DNA from: Boswellia sacra
Lineage: Eukaryota > Streptophyta > Magnoliopsida > Sapindales > Burseraceae
DNA length: 64,000 bases
Reading direction: 5' to 3'
Assembly (NCBI GenBank): GCA_013180625.2
Contig: SNVD02002448.1
Coordinates: 1 to 64,000, forward strand
Made by a program: the position numbers and the translations under genes. The notes under the pieces were generated by a model. It made no database searches, was not told the DNA's origin, and saw nothing but the letters and a program-made list of their open reading frames with translations. Each line of letters begins with the position of its first letter. The stretch's first letter is position 1. Below, piece by piece: positions 32,800 to 43,899 of the stretch.

Positions 32800-34040
32800 A
32801 AAATTCCCCGCTAAAAGCCATTCTAATTTACCATGCATATATGGCAATACTAGACATTTTGCGACGAAAAAATAATTCCTCGCAAAATGTGACCTTTTGC
32901 GAGAAAAATTTTCTCGCACAAAATTGATTTTTTGCGGCAAAAAATCTATTTTTTGCGACAAAACATTCCCCGCGAAAAGCCATTTTAATTTACTATGCAC
33001 ACGTGGCAATACTGGACCTTTTGCGACAAAAACGTGATTCCTCGCAAAATGTAACTTTTTGCGAGGAATTTGTTGTCGCAAAAGGTCCATTATTTTGCGA
33101 CAAAGCATTCCTCGCGAAAAGCCATTTTAATTTACTATGCACACGTGGCAATACTGGACCTTTTGCGACAAAAACGTGATTCCTCGCAAAATGTGACTTT
33201 TTCCAAGGAAAATTTTCTCGCAAAAAATATGTTTTTTTGCGACAAAAAATTCCTCGCGAAAAGCCATTTTAATTTACTATACACACGTGGCAATATTGGA
33301 CCTTTTGCGAGAAAAACGTGATTCCTTGCAAAATGTCACTTTTTGCGAGGAATTTTTTGTCGCAAAAGGTCTATTTTTTTGCGACAAAACATTCCTCGCG
33401 AAAAGCCATTTTAATTTACTATGCACACGTGGCAATATTGGACCTTTTGCGAGAAAAACGTGATTCCTCGCAAAATGTCACTTTTTGCGAGGAATTTTTT
33501 GTCGCAAAAGGTCTATTTTTTTGCGACAAAACATTCCTCGCGAGAAGCCATTTTAATTTACTATGCACACGTGGCAATACTGGACTTTTGCGACAAAAAC
33601 GTGATTCCTCGCAAAATGTCACTTTTTGCGAGGAAGTTTTTGTCGCAAAAGGTCTATTTTTTGCGACAAAACATTCCTCGCTAAAAGCCATTTTAATTTA
33701 CTATGACATTTTGCGACAAAAGCGTGATTCCTCGCCAAATGTGACTTATTGCGAGGAATTTTTTGTCGCAAAAGGTCTATTTTTTGCGACAAAACATTCC
33801 TCGCGAAAAGCCATTTTTATTTACTATCCACACGTGGCAATACTGGATATTTTGCGACAAAAACGTGATTCCTCGCAAAATGTGACTTTTTGCGAGGAAT
33901 TTTTTGTCGCAAAAGGTCTATTTTTTTGCGACAAAACATTCCTCGCGAAAAGCCATTTTAATTTACTATGCACACGTGGCAATACTGGACCTTTTGCGAC
34001 AAAAACGGGATTCCTCGCAAAATGTCACTTTTTGCGGGGA
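32800..34040. repeat. 141-bp tandem array within the CACTA
   Basis: About nine units carry the landmark AAGCCATTTTAATTTACTAT(GCACACGTGGCAATACTGGA) at ~32817, 32981, 33122, 33264, 33405, 33547, 33687, 33810 and 33953, spaced 140-142 bp, with one ~123-bp unit and a more diverged first unit. Each unit holds several TTTTGCGAC/GTCGCAAAA hairpin halves. Long frames on both strands (up to 280 codons) have the same ~47-codon period and no protein-like features, so they are by-products of the array. Confidence 0.93.
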
Positions 34041-34169
34041 AAATTTTCTCGCAAAATATTTCTTTTTGCGAGGAAAATTTTCTCGAAAAAAATATACTTT
34101 TTGCGACAAAAAATAGACCTTTTGCGACAAAAAATTCCTCGCAAAAAGTTATTTTTTTAAAATTAAAAC

Positions 34170-36170
34170 TTAATAACTATCTTCTTTTGTTTTCTTCTCT
34201 TTGTTTATGATTCGTCTAATATATAAGTCTTTGTTTAAAAAATGACTAAAAAAAAGAATAAAGAAAGTATTAAAAATCTAATTTGATTTTATATAAATTG
34301 ATAATTTTTAAATATAGTAGGTCCATTTGGATATTCATATAAATTTTTATTAAAAAAAAAGACCATTTGTGATTCCATTCATGCTTTTAAATGTGAAAAA
34401 CTATTAAGATTAGTATTTGTAAAAGAGATAAATAATTAAAATAAACTCTATATATGTGTGTGTATGTGTGTGTGTGTGTGTGTGTGCGTGAGTGTGTGTG
34501 TGTGTGCGTGCGTGTGTGTGTGTGATATGAATCGTTAATAATCCAATAATCAAGCATAAAATTTATTGCTAATTATTTATATATAATCTAATTTATGTAT
34601 GATTTATATATGTCTAACTGCTAAATTACAATTATGATAAACTTATTACTATGACTAATTTTTAATTGATGAAAACGAGATTGGAAAAAAAATCCAACTT
34701 CTAAAAATCTAATTTATTTTTCAATGTTAATTATATGTCAAATAAACATAAATAAATAAATAATTAATAATCATGTAATGTTGCCTATAATTATGTTTTT
34801 TATTTTTTTGTTATAAAGTGTATTAATTTAGATAGTATATTTTTCTTAGACTTTTAATTTTTATCGTATAGCTTTGAGTAAATTGTTGAGATATTTTAAT
34901 CAATTGTTAGGGTTTATTTTAAGGGAGATAAATAATTAAAATGAACTCTATAACAAAAAATAAATACATTTGTTACATATTGATTACTATATGAATAATT
35001 AATCATTTACTGGTAAATGGCAAAAACTAATTTTCAATTCGTAATACATATGATACTTGTAGCATATGTATATGTATATATGTCTAATAATTAAATTACT
35101 TATATGAAAAAAATATTTTTTATAATTGTAAAAAATATTTTTAATAATTGTTATTTTTATAAAAAAATGGATAATTAATTTAAAGGCATTCTATACTTGA
35201 AAATAAATGCAATTTGTTACATTTTTATATAATTATAATATGAATAAGTAATCATTTACTAATCAAATTAGAAAAGCTTATTTTCAATTTCTTATAACAA
35301 CAAATATGACATATATAGATATCTAATTATTAAATTACAACTATTACAAACTTATGGTTTGCATTTGTCAAGATATTTTAAATATTAATTGTTAGCATTT
35401 GTAAAATGAATAAATAATAAAAAAATATTCACTAAAATTAAATGCATTTGTTACATAATAATTATAATATGAATATTTGATCATTTATTTATTAAAGTAT
35501 TAAAAACTTATTTTCAATAACTCGCACACGACAATTATGTCATATGTATAGATGTTTAAGTATTATGCATTTATTAATGATAGTTGAATTGTGTGTATTT
35601 TGTTAACACTTTAATACATATGACAATTATGACATACGTTTATATGTTAATAATTAAATTATCTCCATCACAAATTAATTTTTTAAATTTGTAAAACATA
35701 TTTTTAGTGTTTTTAAAAGAAATAGATAATTAAAATAAATTATAGCTAAAATGAATAGAATCTTTTTGTTACATATATGATTATAATATCAATAATTAAT
35801 TATTTATTGATCATTAAAGAAATTTATTTTTGTAATTCTTCATATAACAACTATGACATATGTATAAATGTCTAACTATTGTTTACATTTGTTAAATAAT
35901 TCTTGAGTTGTTGTACCTATTTTATTAACATTTTAATACTCAATAAAAATAATTAAATACCATATAATGTTTTATATTTCTATTGTATATGGTTGTTATA
36001 TTATTTATTAATTTGTCATCAAATTATTTAATACCAATCCAATATTATATAAGTTTAATTATGAATGAAAATTTAATTAATAAATAAACTTATAATTATC
36101 CAAGTCTAAGTATTGTTTATTTAAATATTTTTAATTTTAGATTTAGATTTTAATTTTAATATTTTTTTAA
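34170..36170. other. AT-rich interior of the CACTA
   Basis: About 2 kb of very AT-rich DNA with no gene. It contains an interrupted GT microsatellite (34454-34524) and repeated phrases such as ATTTGTTACATA and TATGTATAGATGTCTAA(C/T)TATT spaced a few hundred bases apart, suggesting an old diverged tandem array. Confidence 0.55.
34454..34524. repeat. Interrupted (GT)n microsatellite
   Basis: About 70 bp of TG units with occasional C or A substitutions. Confidence 0.93.
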
Positions 36171-36174
36171 GACT

Positions 36175-36530
36175 TTTTGCGACAAAATTTTTGTCGCAAA
36201 AGATTAGAATTTTGTCGCTAAAGATTAGCATTTTAGACTTTTAGCGACCACTTTAAAATTCCTCGCAAAATGGGGTCTTTTGCGAGGAAAATTTAAATCC
36301 AAATTCGTCGCAAAAACTAAATTTTAGGCGGACTTTTTCCCGCCTATTAAATTTCAAATTTTTACACCTTTAGCGACAAAAACTTTGTCGCTAAAGACCA
36401 AAATTTTGTCGCAAAAAGAAAATTTTAGGCGGACTTTTACCCGCTCTATTTATTTCATATTTTTTAAATTCTTTTACGACAAATTTTTCGTCGCAAAATG
36501 TCCAAATTTCATCGCAAAAAATCAATGCCT
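36175..36530. repeat. Internal GTCGCAAAA/TTTTGCGAC array of the CACTA
   Basis: Repeated TTTTTGCGACAAAA, TCGTCGCAAAA and AATTTTAGGCGGACTTTT blocks. The GGCGGACTTTT...CCCGC motif is present twice. Confidence 0.8.
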
Positions 36531-36534
36531 TTAT

Positions 36535-37080
36535 TATATATACACCACCTAATTCTTTGGTTTACTTCATTTTCTTTCATCTATTCTACTTTCCTCTTCA
36601 TTTTCATTTTTATCTACTTCTCTTCTTTCCCTAACACTATTATCAAGGTAAATATTTTTACTCATTTTTTCTTTTATGTTGTAATATATTTACTTTCAAG
36701 ATTCATATAATTTTTATTTTTTAATTGTCAATTAATATTATGCTTTTTTGTTTAATAGGTATTTTGGAAGAGGGAATGCAATTAAAAATCTTAAGTTCTT
36801 TATTTCTTTAACATTTTTTTTTGTATACACTTATCTCTCATATCCTATATTATTACTAATTAATATTTTACTTCTTTTTTGTTTTTAATAGGTATAATTG
36901 AAGGTGTGGTACATTTGAAGACTTGAAGATTGATATAAAATCAAGAAACAAAAAATTTAGTGGAGGATGAAGTTTTGTATTTGTTGTATTATCTTGTTTT
37001 TTTATTTTTTTTATTTTTCCATGTACAACCAAAGTTCCAAGTTGTATTAAATTTTTGTAATTTGTTATTATTTAATAAAA
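36535..37080 (+). other. Possible spliced non-coding transcript of the CACTA 3' part
   Basis: Splice-like borders are visible: CTATTATCAAG|GTAAATATTT, TTTAATAG|GTATTTTGGAAGAGGG and TTTTTAATAG|GTATAATTGAAGG, ending near an AATAAAATTATT polyadenylation-like signal. The short frames have no recognisable protein. It may be what is left of a CACTA gene. Confidence 0.3.
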
Positions 37081-37199
37081 TTATTCTTACAAAGAATTCT
37101 GTTGCATAATGACATAATTTTGCTATTTTATTTTCGAATTTATAACAAATTAAAATAAATTTTATGAATTCTTAAAAAAATCAATTATGTTAAAAAATT

Positions 37200-37631
37200 A
37201 GGTCTTTCGCGACGAATTTTTTGTCGCTAAAGATCGGATTTAGTGACAAAAAATCGTCGCAAAAGATATTTACAATGAAAATAATTTGTTTTAAATATGA
37301 TTTTGGTATAAAATTTTTTGCGACAAAATTCAAATTTGTCGCAAAATATGTTTTTTTGCGAGGAATTTTATATTGTCGCAAAAAGTTAACATGACGTAAT
37401 CCTATTTGCGACAAATATTTTGTCGCAAAATACCACTTTTTGCGACCAAAATTTCCTCGCAAAAAGTCTTTTTGCGAGAAATTCAAGATTCGTCGCAGAA
37501 AAACCTATTGCGACTCACATTTTGCGACTGGAACACGACGAATTTTTTTTCCTCGCAAAAACTTATAGCGACGAAATTTTGACTTTTTGCGACGAAATAT
37601 TTCGTCGCAAAAAGTCATTTTTCCTGTAGTG
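37200..37631. repeat. CACTA right subterminal array
   Basis: Dense TTTTGCGACGAA / TTCGTCGCAAAA units in both orientations leading into the terminal CTGTAGTG. Confidence 0.85.
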
Positions 37632-37634
37632 CAA

Positions 37635-39155
37635 AGTACTTAAACTCTTGCACTGTAATTTCGGCCTCTACTCTAATTTGTTCATGGTTTCAATAGTCCA
37701 ACTGTAAACCAAAAAATTACAAGCACATCAAGAGTTAATTTTTTTTTTTATATTCATCAAAAAAATCAAGAAGCTAAATATAAAATAATTAACAATAAGA
37801 TAACTTACTTTGAAAAATAAAGATTCAGGTTATGCCACTGGGGTTCTTTCCATAGCTTTCCAAATGTAACTGCTCCCTAAAAGAAAAATCCAATTTCTCC
37901 TTGCACAAGACACAAAGGCAAAGGATGTTAACAATTGAGTCCAATAAGGCTTGATAATAGATGTAACAAAATGGGTTAACTCTTAACTGTTGATGGTGGA
38001 AATATCAGTGCAAAGCCACGTTAAATGAGATTGAAATTTAACATAAAATGCATTATTTTACTCAATAAAAATAATAAAAAAACTGTTGTAAGAGCCACGC
38101 ATCTAGATACAAAAAAAAAAAACACGAAAAGATTATGAGAAATTAAAACTAAAATCACCAAATCAATGCAATGGCTAGAGATTTAATTTACATTTCATAC
38201 AAAAAGCGAATATGTCGAAACACATTAATAGAAACAAATCCAAAACATTAACAACATAGAAACAAGTACTAATCTTTGCTACAATTAGGCTTATAGCAGT
38301 TCACTGACAATAACAAATCATACAAGCATAATACACAAAGTGGATAAAAACAGAAAAAATGAGAATAAGTTATATAGAAACTGATTGCATCAGAGATTTG
38401 GTTGGCTTCTCGATCTACTTCTATAGGATTCAACAAAGATAATCAAAATCAAAAGATAAAAATAAGTAAAAACTAATGAAGTATTACAAAACAAAAGAAT
38501 TTATAAAAAATAATATTGAGATAAAAAAGAAAAAAAATCAGAAGCTTAAACTCTTCAGCAAGATTAAACTAATGAAAAAGAGAATAAGCTCCTAACTGTA
38601 TCTCTAAGCAGATCTGCAACTAGCAATGAGTCGGTCTCAGTTCGGTGTACGATCGACAATTTGGTTCTCTATCAAGAATGTGACTGGGAAGCGCATGATA
38701 GCTACTTCGTATTAGTCTCTCACGATTGCAACCCAATCAAAGGCTTCTTCATCTGTCTCTTCGCTCTCAAGCTTGCCTCCATTTCAGGCTTCGGCCTTGA
38801 CAACAAGAATATCAATAACCGTCAAAGTTGCATGACTACTGGAGCGGCGACTGTCAAGAGATGGTGAATCCCATGAAGGCTTCGTGGATGGTGTTCAGGA
38901 TTTGTAAAGAAGGCTAATCGATTTGAGGATTCTTTCTTTATTTAGTGTTTGTGAATTGGGGTTGTAATTAGGTTTTGATTTTTCTTTATATAGTATTCAT
39001 TATATACGGCATTCATTGCTGCTTGCAGTAAATCATTCCCAACTTTTGACAAATCTAGGCCGATATTCATGGATTGCAATAAATTTAAAGCCTTTTACTG
39101 CATTAATTTAAAATCGCGGTAAAAGCTCGTAGTAAAAAGGCTATTTTCTTGTAGT
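37635..39155. other. Non-coding stretch, interior of a second CACTA relic
   Basis: AT-rich with a GC-richer patch at 38630-38900. The frames there (68 codons on the plus strand, a short one on the minus strand from about 38782) are not recognised. Confidence 0.4.
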
Positions 39156-39156
39156 G
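39040..39156. mobile_element. Orphan CACTA terminus
   Basis: The sequence ends ...GGCTATTTTCTTGTAGTG at 39156 (minus strand CACTACAAGAAAATAGCC), with GGTAAAAGC/TAGTAAAAAGGC subterminal motifs unlike those of 32429-37631. No matching left end was found. Confidence 0.6.
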
Positions 39157-39775
39157 ATAGTTTCTGACCAAATTATAGTCAAATTAAAACTAAACATTGC
39201 TTGTTAAGACTTTTAAGTTACATTATAAGCAACTGAAGTAGGAGATTCAAACAAACTTGTCTTTACTTTCATTGTTCTTTTTGCTGCCTTAAGACCACAG
39301 AGACATTGCAAAATATAAAAGCATCACCTCTAATGCAGTTCCAATGCAAACTTATTAAAGCATCAACTCTCTATTGAGCTGCAAGATAAAATTGAATGAA
39401 TCAGCATCTACAGAACAGTTTTGGTATAGACAAAGCTTTTGGCATGAAAGCAAAATATAAAGTATGCAATACATAAAACAATATAAAACCTGGTTGAAGC
39501 CTTTAGGTCTTTAAAAAATGAACTTGCACTAAAACTAAACTCACCTTTTGGATGTCTTTCTTTTACCTAAAAGAAACTCCAAAACAAAACGAAAGTCACA
39601 AATGAACCTATAATGAAATTACCCCTGCAAAGCAGCTCTATTTCCGTCACTCCATGATAGCTTAAACCTCGATAGGCATTAATATATGCCATCGACCAGT
39701 TGAGAATATTAACTTGAAAGGCTTTGTTTTCTTATCGCATTAGTATCAGACTATCAAATTCAATTTTCAAAACTT
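39157..39775. other. Non-coding stretch
   Basis: No gene or element border recognised before the Copia LTR. Confidence 0.45.
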
Positions 39776-40642
39776 TGTTAGATCTAGAACTATGAAGTTA
39801 TGAGTAACATAACAGTAAACTGTAAAGTAAAATGACATAGGAGGATTTTACGTGGTTTGGTTACAAAACCTGCATCCACGAACAGCTTTAGAGCTACAAT
39901 TCACTAAGTTCTTATTTGTACAATCTTTAGGATCGTTTACAGTGCTAACTCACTCTCACCCACTGACCTAATCTTTGTAAAACAAAATCCCACCAAGATC
40001 TTAAACTCTAGTAACACTGTCCACTCTCTATCACTGATAACTTAACAATACACTGTTAAGTAAAACATAACCATGATGTCTGACTCTGAGTTACATAAAC
40101 ACTTAACTCGCAAGTTCTCTTAAGTGTATACTAACTCAGACAGACTTAATAAAAAATTCATGCACAATTACAACCTCTCATACGTGAATAAAACACTTAT
40201 AAAATAAAATCAAAGAATCATTCCTATTTGCGTTGAAGCTCTCTTCTTAATTCTTGTAGTACCGTGACATACACCCATCAACTCCACATGTTATGTAAAC
40301 ATAACATTATATATATAGTGGGATGCCCGATTGTAATTTCTTTAAAATCCTGTAAAAATCTTTAATCAAACTCAAATTAGGATAAAGACCAATACAATAG
40401 GAAGCGATATAAGTATCTCCTAAATAAAATAGGACACAAATAAATATACTCTTATTTTAACTAGGATGCATCAAATAATGTCCTAATCTAAAAAGATATT
40501 CATTATGAATCAAATACTTCTCAAATTATACTTCTAGAAACAGTAAAATAGGAAATAATATAATGTTCTAGTTTTATCACAAGTTGCTCCAAAATTATCA
40601 TGTGTATGGCATATGTAAGAGTGTCACACGTTGACACGAACA
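39776..40642 (-). repeat. 3' LTR of the Copia element
   Basis: 867 bp, TG...CA, aligned over its full length with 48778-49644. Confidence 0.93.
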
Positions 40643-40656
40643 ATCTACCCCTTTTT
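40643..40656 (-). promoter_or_regulatory. Polypurine tract
   Basis: On the minus strand AAAAAGGGGTAGAT lies directly before the 3' LTR, the expected primer for plus-strand DNA synthesis. Confidence 0.7.
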
Positions 40657-41465
40657 GGCAACTTGTGATAAAAACACCAAACTGTTTCTGATCAAAGAAT
40701 ATCACACAAAGATAAGTCAGAAACAACTATCAACAATCATGACCTAGCAAACAGAAAATATCATACTTAAAGAAATAACAATTGTAAAGTTACAAATCAC
40801 ATAACAGAAAAATGTCTGAATGTATATATCCTACAAAAACAAAACAAAGTGAAGTTGACAAACCTATCAAACAACACTTCAACCAAATCATGAGCAGAAA
40901 AGTAACAAAAACATCAAACAAATGAAATATGCACTCACCCCCCCTTACTTACTACCCTTGAAGTGAAGGAGAATCAACCAAAAAAAAATATGAAAACAGA
41001 CAGATTTATCAAAAACTTCTTCTCCCCCTTGATTTCAGAACAAGTTAAAAAAAAATTAACAAAGTCAGGCAGACTTAAGAATAGGAGGGGAAGAGGAACT
41101 GCCAAGTCATTTTTTGAATCTTTCAGCCTTTATTTTGAACCTTTTCTCAATAGTGGTGGGTGTAGGCTGATCAGAAGCCACATGAGTTCTCTGTGCTTCA
41201 ATGGTATTAGATGAAGAAGCAGTGACCTCTACCACAATCTTACGAATTTCCTTGTCAAGTCTGTTAGCATTGGTTTAAGTTGGCTGTGACTCAGCAACAG
41301 GTTGTTGTAGATCTGCAAGTGATTCTGCTGCAAGCTGAGTTGGGATTGCTATTGCTGGTTCTGCTGTGTCTGCTTCAAGAATGGATTCCTGTGTGTGTTC
41401 TACACCTAGTATGGTATCTGCCACATGTGGAGGTGACTGTGATGGTGGTGGAGAGACCTGTTGTT

Positions 41466-42977
41466 CTACTTCAGGGACTGGTGTAATGTCAGGTCTACTT
41501 CAAAAGGTGTTGAAGATAATGTCATTTCAGGTTCCACTTGAGTTGGTTCATCTGACAAGGACTCATCCCTCTGTTCTGGAACTACTATTGCAATTTTCTT
41601 CTTCTTCTTGTTAGACTTTTTCTTCACCACTTTGACATTCTTCTTGCCCTTCAAATCAGGTCCCTTAACTTTCTTCTTTGATTTCTTTTTCTTCATCTTC
41701 TTTCCTACTATCATGTCTATCTCAATAGCAGGTTGTTCATCTTGATCCTCCTCAGGTATTTGCTCAGCTGTCTCAGGTATTTTCTCATCAGTCTCTGGCA
41801 TTTGCTCAACAGACTACTTATGTACCACATCTTCAGTTTCCATGGGTAGTGGTTCTTCTGCAGCAACAAATTTTCCTACAAGTTTATTTTCTAAAATATA
41901 GTGCTTTGCTTTGATGTCTTTAAGATCCTGCACAATACCAGATAAAACAGAATTGATCAAAGCAAGCTGCTCTTCCATATTATTCATTGGATTGTTGTAG
42001 ACTCTTCTTGGTTTCGGTTCAGGGACATACATATCAGTTTTGTCATGCAGTCCTTGTAAAAAACCTTTTGTAATGGATTTAGACAAAATTTCAGTGTGTT
42101 CTTTTGGTCTAATGGGAATACCATTTTGAGCTAAAATACCTTGAATTAAATAAGGAAATACAAGCAAATGGTAATCAGATTTATATGGTGCAATCTGGAC
42201 AATCATCCTATAAATCCATAAACCTAGATTAATAGGTTTATTTGTTCTTAAACAGAACAAAAATTTCACTCTATCTCCCCTGACCTGGTTCTGATGTGAA
42301 GAGGGAAACCAATCAAACTGAGCAATTTTATGCAGAACCCTATACTTTTTTCTAAGTTATTGTTGATCAATGCCATCTCTCAGATTCCAAACTAAATCCT
42401 CTCGACCAGTTAATTCCTTAAGCACAACTTCCATATCAAAGTTTTCTTCGACAAAGTGCAAGCTACCAATTGGTATATCAAAGAATGTGTTGATGACATT
42501 TGGTAAAAATTTCACAAACTTTCCTTTATAATACACTTTGAGATAATGATAGCTCTTTGGGTTATTAATTGAAGCAGTTATATTCGCATAAAATTCTTGA
42601 ATCAAAGATTTAATAGGGGGTAGGAAGTTGTTTATCGTTTGAGTCCAGTAAATAGACTCAAGAAGTTCATTCAAACCATACTTGTTGAAGTCGGTTAGCT
42701 TCACTAGACTTTCGATCTACAACTTCCTCTTTGATGTATACTTTAAGAAATTCTGCTTAACAGCTGTTATGAGGAACTTGTTGAACTTTTGCTTCATTTT
42801 TTCCTTCATTCACTTAACTGGAATTGACTAATCTTCACTCATTGCAGGATCAATTGGGATCTCTACATGTTATTGTTGAGACTGAGACGACTGAGAGCTG
42901 TCGCTACTGTTGAGACCAGAGTCATATGGGGAAGATGATGTACTGGTGGTCTTTGTGGATTCAGATGATGTCGCCAT
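41466..42977 (-). pseudogene. Envelope-position ORF of the Copia element (putative plant transposon protein)
   Basis: Downstream of RNase H, one minus-strand frame from the ATG at 42977 (MATSSESTKTTSTSSSPYDS) runs through several in-frame stops to 41466. A middle block (YYKGKFVKFLPNVINTFFDI) resembles the plant retrotransposon domain often labelled putative plant transposon protein. A segment near 41840-41960 looks coiled-coil, and the C-terminus is strongly basic (KKMKKKKSKKKVKG). Sireviruses carry a non-pol ORF here that has been called envelope-like. I see no convincing membrane segment in the main frame (a hydrophobic leader lies only upstream of the chosen ATG), so any envelope role is unproven. 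Confidence 0.68.
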
Positions 42978-43077
42978 TGCTAGGGTTTGAGAGCTGTAAG
43001 ATTTTGCTAGAGCAGAGAGAAGCGAGACGAGATAGAGAATGGATACCAAGCTGATTGAATATGATATGAACAAAGAG

Positions 43078-43899
43078 AACCCTAACTATGTTTGTGATAA
43101 ACTTGGGAAGAAACTATATTTTAAATACAATTCCGTTTCCCATAAATTTTAAATTTTTAAATTCTTTTCCAAAAACCCTTAATTAATATCATTAATGAAC
43201 AAAAATTAAAATTTGATTTCCATTAAAATAAGGAATTCTAATAGAGCTAGGATTTTCGCCACTGAAGTTTCTCCACCTCAATTCAATAAAGCTGACATGG
43301 CATTTTGACGCATAGACATACAAGAAGAGTCAAATTTTAGATAGGCACAATGAGCATCGTATGATATGAAAAACATAACAGAAAACAATTAATGTACCAT
43401 AACAACAATATCTGGATATCATATGAATCATTCTAAGGAAGCATATTTCAGAGTTGTTTATTATCTTCATATGAAAGTAGTTTTCATTTATTTTTCAATC
43501 AATTGAGATGTCAAAAATATTATTTTGACGTATTAAGAGTTAATCACATTGGATTATAAATACAGTAGCTTTCACACAATATAGAGGTAGCCTTTTTCCT
43601 TTGAGTGGGTGATCTCAACATATTTCTCAGATACTTTGAGGTTACTCTCAATGATGGCTTTCATACATCATATATTGGTAACCCTCTATGTTTTCTTTCA
43701 CTTTAAATAAGTATCTTAATATTCACACAATTTTATATTACAGCTCACACATGCTTAATTAGAAGAAAACTTATGATAGTGTAGATATAATTAACATAAC
43801 AGTAACTAGTGTTTATTTAGAAAACTGACAGATGCCTAAGGCCTTTCTTAGATTTGTAAATCTTGTTATATCCAATGCCTTACTGAACGAGTCAAATAA
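43078..43899. other. Spacer between the pol and envelope-position ORFs
   Basis: AT-rich, with no gene. An AG acceptor for the downstream ORF could lie here but cannot be chosen by eye. Confidence 0.4.

Larger units (their letters stand above)
32429..37631. mobile_element. Complete CACTA element, 5.2 kb, non-autonomous
   Basis: The ends are CACTACAAGAAAAACAG at 32429 and ...TTTTTCCTGTAGTG at 37631 (inverted), flanked by the identical 3-bp duplication CAA (32426-32428, 37632-37634). Both ends are packed with TTTTGCGACGAAAT / ATTTCGTCGCAAAA motifs, the subterminal palindromes to which CACTA accessory proteins bind. No transposase (TNPD-like) or TNPA-like frame is recognised, so it depends on another element. 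Confidence 0.94.

Noticed and set aside
33318..34160. 280-codon open frame and others on both strands at 32742-34210
   Set aside because: They have the same ~47-codon period as the 141-bp tandem array and occur on both strands; there are no protein features.
32440..37625. Could the regularly spaced repeats be a CRISPR array?
   Set aside because: Plant nuclear transposon context, palindromic subterminal repeats, no unique spacers and no cas genes.
38661..38867. 68-codon plus-strand frame
   Set aside because: Lies in a GC-richer patch but matches nothing I recognise, and the opposite strand is equally open.
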